From the NCBI GenBank assembly GCA_003650625.1, contig QMQW01000007.1, positions 1 through 10,134 of the forward strand: DNA of 10,134 nucleotides, given 5' to 3'. Shown here in pieces: positions 7,016 through 10,134 of this stretch. The position numbers were made by a program, and so were the translations under genes. Source of the DNA: Thermoproteota archaeon (lineage in GTDB: Archaea > Thermoproteota > Methanomethylicia > Culexarchaeales > Culexmicrobiaceae). Numbering within the stretch: the stretch's first letter is position 1; every line of letters begins with the position of its first letter. The notes beneath the pieces are model-generated. The model made no database searches. It was not told where the DNA came from and was given only the letters and a program-made list of their open reading frames with translations.

Positions 7016-7561
7016 TTACCCTTCCCTCATCTTTCTAATGAATTCCTCCTTGATTTTAGCTATGGAAAGTATGTCCGATGGCTTTATAATCGATATTCCT
7101 GTAACTTCACCTAGAATTTCTATTTGAACGACTTTGTCTGGATTTTTCAGGTCCACCTTTCTATCTATAACTGATGCGGCTACCTCAATTACTTCTCTTG
7201 AGCTAAGCGCAGTAGCTCTCTTATTGACCGTGACTCTAAATGTTTCATTTAAATCTATTTTGCTTGAAAGCTCCCTTACTTTTTCCCTTATCCTTTCGAG
7301 CTCGGTTGGTACTACTACCTCTATTGGCGTGACTTTCAAGACGTACCTGAACTCCCATGGCCTCTCCTCAGCGATTTCCCTTAGCCTTCTAATTGCTTCA
7401 AATGGGTTGAGCGATGATTTGACGATTACTAGTCCTGGAATTCCAGTTCTGTCGTATAGGGCTTTTTCATCTCCAACTTCTCTTAGGAGGTACCACAGCT
7501 CCGACATGCAGTCGTCTTCCCTACCTCTTTGGGTTGCTACGAGAAGGTTGAAGTCTCTCAC
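7016..7561 (-). CDS. Tan1-like THUMP-domain tRNA-binding protein
   Basis: A 181-residue protein of the COG1818 type. The N-terminal part LLVATQRGREDDCMSELWYLL (6-26) is the typical Tan1 opening, and residues about 60-165 form a THUMP domain including FRVTVNKRATALSSREVIE (108-126) and VQIEILGEVTGISI (145-158). Tan1 is the tRNA-binding partner for N4-acetylation of cytidine 12 by the Kre33/TmcA acetyltransferase; the acetyltransferase is not in the window. The length fits archaeal family members, and no catalytic domain is fused. The start is a GTG with GGAAGTGAT, a good ribosome site, a few bases upstream. It is convergent with the Cgi121-like gene (7 bases between stops) and divergent from the ABC ATPase. 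Confidence 0.82.
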   Translation of the reverse strand: MRDFNLLVATQRGREDDCMSELWYLLREVGDEKALYDRTGIPGLVIVKSSLNPFEAIRRLREIAEERPWEFRYVLKVTPIEVVVPTELERIREKVRELSSKIDLNETFRVTVNKRATALSSREVIEVAASVIDRKVDLKNPDKVVQIEILGEVTGISIIKPSDILSIAKIKEEFIRKMREG

Positions 7562-7603
7562 GGCTTATCACTTCCATGCACACTTACAAGCTATCTTACT
7601 TCG

Positions 7604-7630
7604 CTACACTTAAATTTTAATATGTAAATT
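7604..7630. promoter_or_regulatory. Divergent TATA region (tan1-like / ABC ATPase)
   Basis: The block from 7610 to 7630 is almost entirely A and T (TTAAATTTTAATATGTAAAT). On the plus strand a TATA-like element near 7613-7620 would place transcription start near 7640, which favours GTG 7653 over TTG 7632 as the ABC start. On the minus strand the same block would give a leader of about 25 bases for the tan1-like gene. Composition and spacing only. Confidence 0.45.
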
Positions 7631-7652
7631 TTTGGTTGGAGTTGATTTAGCT

Positions 7653-8375
7653 GTGAAGTGCATTGTTGAAACTGTAGATTTGCATAAGTATTACTTCATG
7701 AAGAACTGGGTTGTAAAGGCCCTTAAAGGGGTGAATTTGAAGGTTTTTAAGGGCGAATACCTCTCAATAATGGGGCCTAGCGGAAGCGGTAAAACAACGC
7801 TTTTCAACATGATTGGGGGGCTTGACAAGCCAACCAAAGGTGAAGTTTACGTTGAAGGTAGAAATTTGGCTGAAATGACCTTTGAGGAGCTGGCCATTTT
7901 CAGGTGCTTTAAGGTAGGCTACATATTTCAAACTTTCAACTTGATTTTATCCCTTACAGCCTTGGATAATGTGATGCTTCCCATGCTCTTTGCAGGTGTT
8001 CCGAGAAGTGAGAGGATTGAGAGGGCCAAGAGGCTTTTAGAGCAGGTTGGTTTGGGCGATAGGCTTTATCATAAGCCTGATCAGCTAAGTGGAGGGCAGC
8101 AGCAGAGGGTTGCTATTGCAAGGGCTTTAGCTAATAATCCCTCGATAATTCTTGCTGATGAGCCTACAGCTAACTTGGACTTGGAGTCTGGACTTAGGAT
8201 CGTTTCTTTACTTAAGAGAATTTGCGTTGAGAGTGGTGTGACTGTTATTTGCGCAACTCACGACTTGAAAATGCTTGGCGTTAGTGATAGAATTGCGTGG
8301 ATCAGAGATGGGATTATTGAGAGAATTGAGCCTAGAAGGAGCGTTGAGCTTACTGCTGAGGAGCTTCGACTTTAA
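7653..8375 (+). CDS. ABC transporter ATP-binding protein, LolD/MacB type
   Basis: A cytoplasmic ATPase subunit. Counting from an in-frame TTG at 7632, Walker A is GPSGSGKTT (48-56), the Q-loop is FQTFNL with Gln100, the signature is [15 protein letters not shown] (152-166), Walker B is IILADEP (172-178) with the D-loop TANLD, and the switch histidine is in ATHD (His210). The overall form, including [13 protein letters not shown] and [13 protein letters not shown], matches the LolD/MacB/FtsE-like group that works with FtsX-like permeases. No permease gene is adjacent: the next gene is on the other strand. GTG 7653 is preferred because the protein then begins [14 protein letters not shown], as relatives do, and a TATA-like box fits; GGAG lies 11 bases upstream. 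Substrate unknown. Confidence 0.88.
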   Translation: MKCIVETVDLHKYYFMKNWVVKALKGVNLKVFKGEYLSIMGPSGSGKTTLFNMIGGLDKPTKGEVYVEGRNLAEMTFEELAIFRCFKVGYIFQTFNLILSLTALDNVMLPMLFAGVPRSERIERAKRLLEQVGLGDRLYHKPDQLSGGQQQRVAIARALANNPSIILADEPTANLDLESGLRIVSLLKRICVESGVTVICATHDLKMLGVSDRIAWIRDGIIERIEPRRSVELTAEELRL

Positions 8376-9417
8376 TAGCTATTTCTTCGAGAGCTCTGTA
8401 AAATGCATCTTCAATCTGCTTTGGAGTTGCAGGCTCCTCAAGTCCTCCTCTCCTAGTTCTGTGGCTTAGCGTTAGGTATGCGCAGGTAAGTATGTCCTCT
8501 GGCTTGACTTCTGTTCTGCCTTCGAATGCAGCTAGCGTTTTTGCTGTTTTTAGCATTATTATGTCTGGCCTGTGGCCATCGACGTGTAGTGATATGCACA
8601 TTCTAGCTATGACCTCAATTAGGTTTGTTGGGACTCTGACTTTGGTCAGTATTTTCTTGGCTTCTACTATCCTTCTTTTCAGTTTTTCTTGCTCTTCCTT
8701 ATATTTTTCTCTGAATTTTATTGGATTTTCTTCAAATTCCAAATTTCTTTTCATTATTTCGATTCTTAGCTCCCTGTCGTAAATCGTGTTTACTTGTACG
8801 TGGAGGGCCATTCTGTCTAGCAGTTGGGGTCTAAGCTCTCCTTCCTCAGGGTTCATTGTTCCGATTAGAATGAATCTAGCTGGATGAGCTACTGATATGC
8901 CCTCCCTCTCCACGACGTTCCAGCCCGATGCTGCTGCATCTAAAATGTCGTCTACAATGTGGTCTGGAAGTAGATTTATTTCGTCGACGTACAGAATGTT
9001 TTGATTTGCTTCGGCTAGCAGGCCTGGCTCTAATGCCTTTACTCCTTCTCTGATGGCTCTAGTGATGTCAAGCGTTCCCACAACTCTATCTTCAGTTGCT
9101 CCTATTGGCAGTGTTATTATTCGCATTTTCCTTCTTTCAACTGGCAATTCCTCTCCCGCCTCGTATTTTTCCCTGCAGATCTCGCACATGTTTGTTGGGT
9201 CTCTTGGATTGCAGTTGAATGGGCATCCCTTGACGACTTCGATTTCTGGTAGCAGGTCTGCTAGTGCTCTTACTGCTGTGCTTTTACCAGTTCCTTTGGC
9301 TCCTCTAATTAGGACTCCTCCAATTCTTGGGTTGATGGCGTTAAGCAGTAACGCGAGCTTCATTTTCTCCTGATCAACTATTGCTGAAAATGGGAATACT
9401 AGTGGGATTCCGGACAT
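8350..9417 (-). CDS. Magnesium-chelatase-type AAA+ ATPase (BchI/ChlI-like)
   Basis: A full-length 355-residue member of the BchI/ChlI family. The order is [18 protein letters not shown] (8-25), Walker [10 protein letters not shown] (39-47), a cysteine cluster C65-x3-C69-x8-C78-x2-C81 found in this family, Walker B ILYVDE (141-146) and LRPQLLDR (195-202) with the likely arginine finger. Residues about 228-262 are highly charged and probably coiled. A helical lid follows, with GHRPD (281-285). BchI works with a von Willebrand-type D subunit and a large H/CobN-type subunit to insert Mg or Co into tetrapyrroles; none of these is in the window, so the metal is unknown. ATG 9417 has GGGAG upstream (9424-9428). 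The last 26 bases overlap the end of the convergent ABC ATPase gene. Confidence 0.85.
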   Translation of the reverse strand: MSGIPLVFPFSAIVDQEKMKLALLLNAINPRIGGVLIRGAKGTGKSTAVRALADLLPEIEVVKGCPFNCNPRDPTNMCEICREKYEAGEELPVERRKMRIITLPIGATEDRVVGTLDITRAIREGVKALEPGLLAEANQNILYVDEINLLPDHIVDDILDAAASGWNVVEREGISVAHPARFILIGTMNPEEGELRPQLLDRMALHVQVNTIYDRELRIEIMKRNLEFEENPIKFREKYKEEQEKLKRRIVEAKKILTKVRVPTNLIEVIARMCISLHVDGHRPDIIMLKTAKTLAAFEGRTEVKPEDILTCAYLTLSHRTRRGGLEEPATPKQIEDAFYRALEEIAIKVEAPQQ

Positions 9418-9445
9418 GCTTTTCTCCCAAAATATATTGTGTAAG

Positions 9446-9461
9446 CCCCTTAAATAAAGGG
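9446..9461 (-). promoter_or_regulatory. TATA-like box with 15-bp inverted repeat, chelatase-type gene
   Basis: CCCTTAAATAAAGGG (9447-9461) has 5-bp perfect arms around AAATA. On the minus strand it reads CTTTATTTAAGG, a TATA-like box that would start transcription near 9428, just at the GGGAG ribosome site and 11 bases before ATG 9417. The symmetry over the box could be a repressor site; that is inference. Confidence 0.4.
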
Positions 9462-9472
9462 TTCTAACTCAC

Positions 9473-9495
9473 TTAACGTTAACTTTAAATATTTA
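9473..9495 (+). promoter_or_regulatory. TATA box with upstream palindrome, zinc-ribbon gene
   Basis: CTTTAAATATTTA (9483-9495) is the clearest TATA-like box of the window for the plus strand and predicts transcription start near 9514. The perfect 10-bp palindrome TTAACGTTAA (9473-9482) abuts it on the upstream side, where the BRE element or a regulator would bind. Confidence 0.45.
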
Positions 9496-9566
9496 GGGGT
9501 GCTTTCAGACTCTAAAGCGGTAGTGTGTTACGGATCTACCTTCCCGGTATATTGGAGGCGTATGAT

Positions 9567-9854
9567 TTGGAATTCTGTGAAAAATGCGGTAGAATGCTTG
9601 TGCCTGAAAGGCGTGATGGCGAGACAGTTCTAGTTTGTAGGAGCTGTGGTTTCATTAAGAAGCTTAAGAACTCAAATTCATATAAAGTAACGTATGCGGT
9701 TGAAGAGGGCAAGCGCAGGAAAATGGCTGTTGTTGGTGAAGCTGAAATGAGGATGATTAAGAAGTCCAAGGAAGAGCAGGAGCTCATGGAGGATTACTAT
9801 AGGCTTTTCCTAGAAACGTATGCTGAAACTGAGAGTGAAAGTGAGCCTGGCTGA
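9567..9854 (+). CDS. Small TFS/Rpb9-like protein with only the N-terminal zinc ribbon
   Basis: From TTG 9567 the protein has 95 residues and begins MEFCEKCGRMLVP, matching the start of archaeal transcript-cleavage factor TFS and Rpb9. Cys4, Cys7, Cys24 and Cys27 form one zinc ribbon (CxxCG ... CRSCGF). TFS normally carries a second, C-terminal ribbon with the QTRSADEPET hairpin whose Asp-Glu pair stimulates RNA cleavage. Here the second half has no cysteines and is a charged, probably helical segment ending in an acidic SESEPG tail. It may bind RNA polymerase but should not be able to stimulate cleavage. TTG 9567 is preferred over GTG 9525 because GGAGG (9554-9558) lies 8 bases upstream and the family start aligns; GTG 9525 would add 14 residues. 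Own promoter, divergent from the chelatase-type gene. Confidence 0.68.
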   Translation: MEFCEKCGRMLVPERRDGETVLVCRSCGFIKKLKNSNSYKVTYAVEEGKRRKMAVVGEAEMRMIKKSKEEQELMEDYYRLFLETYAETESESEPG

Positions 9855-9883
9855 TGGCGATTTCAAGCGCAATTAACTACTTA

Positions 9884-9894
9884 CTTTTATATTG
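9884..9894 (+). promoter_or_regulatory. TATA-like box upstream of ABCE1
   Basis: ACTTTTATATTG (9883-9894) is TATA-like on the plus strand and would start transcription near 9913-9916, giving ABCE1 a leader of about 115 bases that would include most of the structured element described at 9896-9972. No other plus-strand candidate of similar quality lies in the gap. Confidence 0.35.
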
Positions 9895-9895
9895 T

Positions 9896-9972
9896 TTGTG
9901 GGGGGGATCAGTGTCCACAGCACCAGCCATCTATCTATGTGCTCGCCGTCGCCTTGACATCATCTCCCACAA
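9896..9972 (-). ncRNA. Structured element, candidate C/D-box small RNA
   Basis: The 174-base gap 9855-10028 contains an inverted repeat: TTGTGGG (9896-9902) against CCCACAA (9966-9972), continued inward by GTGTC (9911-9915) against GACAT (9956-9960) and enclosing AGCAC (9919-9923) against GTGCT (9939-9943). On the minus strand the element reads GTGGGAG-ATGATGT ... CTGA-TCCC. ATGATGT (9957-9963) differs from box C (RUGAUGA) only at its last base, CTGA (9908-9911) is a perfect box D, and the 45 bases between them give the size of archaeal C/D guide RNAs with a closing stem. Internal C' and D' boxes are not convincing, and the minus-strand promoter is weak (AAAGATATG near 9993-10001). Alternatively the structure is part of the plus-strand leader of ABCE1. 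Confidence 0.3.
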
Positions 9973-10007
9973 GTTAAATTGCATTGCTCAACATATCTTT
10001 TACGGAG

Positions 10008-10032
10008 CTGTTGGCTGGGGGGAGCCTGTTGG
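10008..10032 (+). promoter_or_regulatory. Ribosome-binding site of ABCE1 inside a small hairpin
   Basis: GGCT (10013-10016) can pair with AGCC (10023-10026), leaving GGGGGG in the loop; this G-run is the core of the ribosome site of the TTG start at 10029. The direct repeat CTGTTGG occurs on both sides (10008-10014 and 10026-10032). A 4-bp stem is weak, so regulation is only a possibility. Confidence 0.3.
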
Positions 10033-10134
10033 TTAGAATTGCGATATTGGATTTGGATCGCTGTAAGCCTAAGGACTGTAATAGGGAGTGTTATCGCTTT
10101 TGCCCTAGAGTTAGGAGTGGGGATCAAACTGTTA
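10029..10134 (+). CDS. ABCE1/Rli1 ribosome-recycling ATPase (N-terminal fragment)
   Basis: Only the first 35 residues are inside the window. They read VRIAILDLDRCKPKDC near the start and then CYRFCPRVRSGDQTV. The spacing C-x4-C-x3-C-x3-CP (Cys12, 17, 21, 25) and the following VR-G matches the first iron-sulfur cluster of ABCE1 (for example DRDRCQPKKC...C..FCP.VR.G in other archaea). ABCE1 splits ribosomes after termination and is essential and universal in archaea and eukaryotes. The start is TTG 10029, preceded by GGGGGGAG (10017-10024); an in-frame TTG at 10011 is less likely. The two ATP-binding domains lie beyond the right edge. Confidence 0.88.
   Translation, partial: MVRIAILDLDRCKPKDCNRECYRFCPRVRSGDQTV

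Noticed and set aside
7134..7613. Plus-strand open frame of 159 residues opposite the tan1-like gene
   Set aside because: It is Ser/Leu-rich, as expected from the complement of a real gene, and the THUMP protein on the minus strand is well supported.
8492..9373. Two plus-strand open frames opposite the chelatase-type gene
   Set aside because: Both are antisense shadows; the minus strand encodes an intact AAA+ protein across the whole interval.
9854..10036. Open frame of 60 residues in the gap before ABCE1
   Set aside because: It has no recognisable family, overlaps the structured element and runs into the ABCE1 start in another frame. Its only ATG immediately follows the zinc-ribbon stop without a ribosome site.
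1..10134. Defence island, mobile element or CRISPR content
   Set aside because: I found no repeats of the right form, transposase, integrase, nuclease or toxin-antitoxin pair; all genes are metabolic or information-processing and similar in composition.

Overview
The window is chromosomal DNA from an archaeon. Four of the encoded proteins have archaeal or archaeo-eukaryotic relatives: a Cgi121-type KEOPS subunit, a Tan1-type THUMP protein, a TFS/Rpb9-like zinc ribbon and the start of the ribosome-recycling factor ABCE1. AT-rich TATA-like boxes lie about 25 bases upstream of several starts, and only about 3 of the 13 starts are ATG. ADP-forming acyl-CoA synthetase plus indolepyruvate:ferredoxin oxidoreductase is typical of anaerobic, often thermophilic, peptide-fermenting archaea. 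I cannot fix the lineage; a Thermoproteota/TACK-type archaeon is a guess. I see no rRNA, tRNA, CRISPR array, insertion sequence or other mark of a mobile region.

Layout. Bases 1-636 (minus) hold the N-terminal part of a radical SAM protein that runs off the left edge. It is divergent from a long plus-strand run (about 748-7008) with very small gaps or overlaps: a SerK-like serine kinase of the ParB fold, a MoaD-type ubiquitin-fold protein, the alpha subunit of an ADP-forming acyl-CoA synthetase, the IorA and IorB subunits of indolepyruvate oxidoreductase, a purine-type phosphoribosyltransferase and Cgi121. A minus-strand Tan1-like gene (7016-7561) ends 7 bases after Cgi121. It is divergent from an ABC ATPase (7653-8375), whose 3' end overlaps tail to tail with a minus-strand magnesium-chelatase-type AAA+ ATPase (8350-9417). 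A second divergent promoter region (9418-9566) leads to a small zinc-ribbon protein (9567-9854). A 174-base gap follows, holding a structured element that may be a small RNA, and then ABCE1, cut by the right edge.

How the genes fit together. IorAB converts aryl pyruvates from aromatic amino acids to aryl-CoA, reducing ferredoxin. The acyl-CoA synthetase can then turn aryl-CoA into the free acid with ATP formation, but its ATP-grasp beta subunit is not in this window and must be encoded elsewhere. A MoaD protein could supply pterin cofactor or sulfur transfer, and SerK makes O-phosphoserine. The operon therefore leans towards amino-acid metabolism, with two translation-related genes (Cgi121, Tan1) at its distal end.

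The points most worth a second look are the Gly-Gly-Ala tail of MoaD, the TFS-like protein lacking the second zinc ribbon, the structured element before ABCE1, the mutually exclusive hairpins in the serK leader, a duplicated Shine-Dalgarno sequence before iorA, and the isolated chelatase ATPase. I found no convincing novel defence or mobile system.
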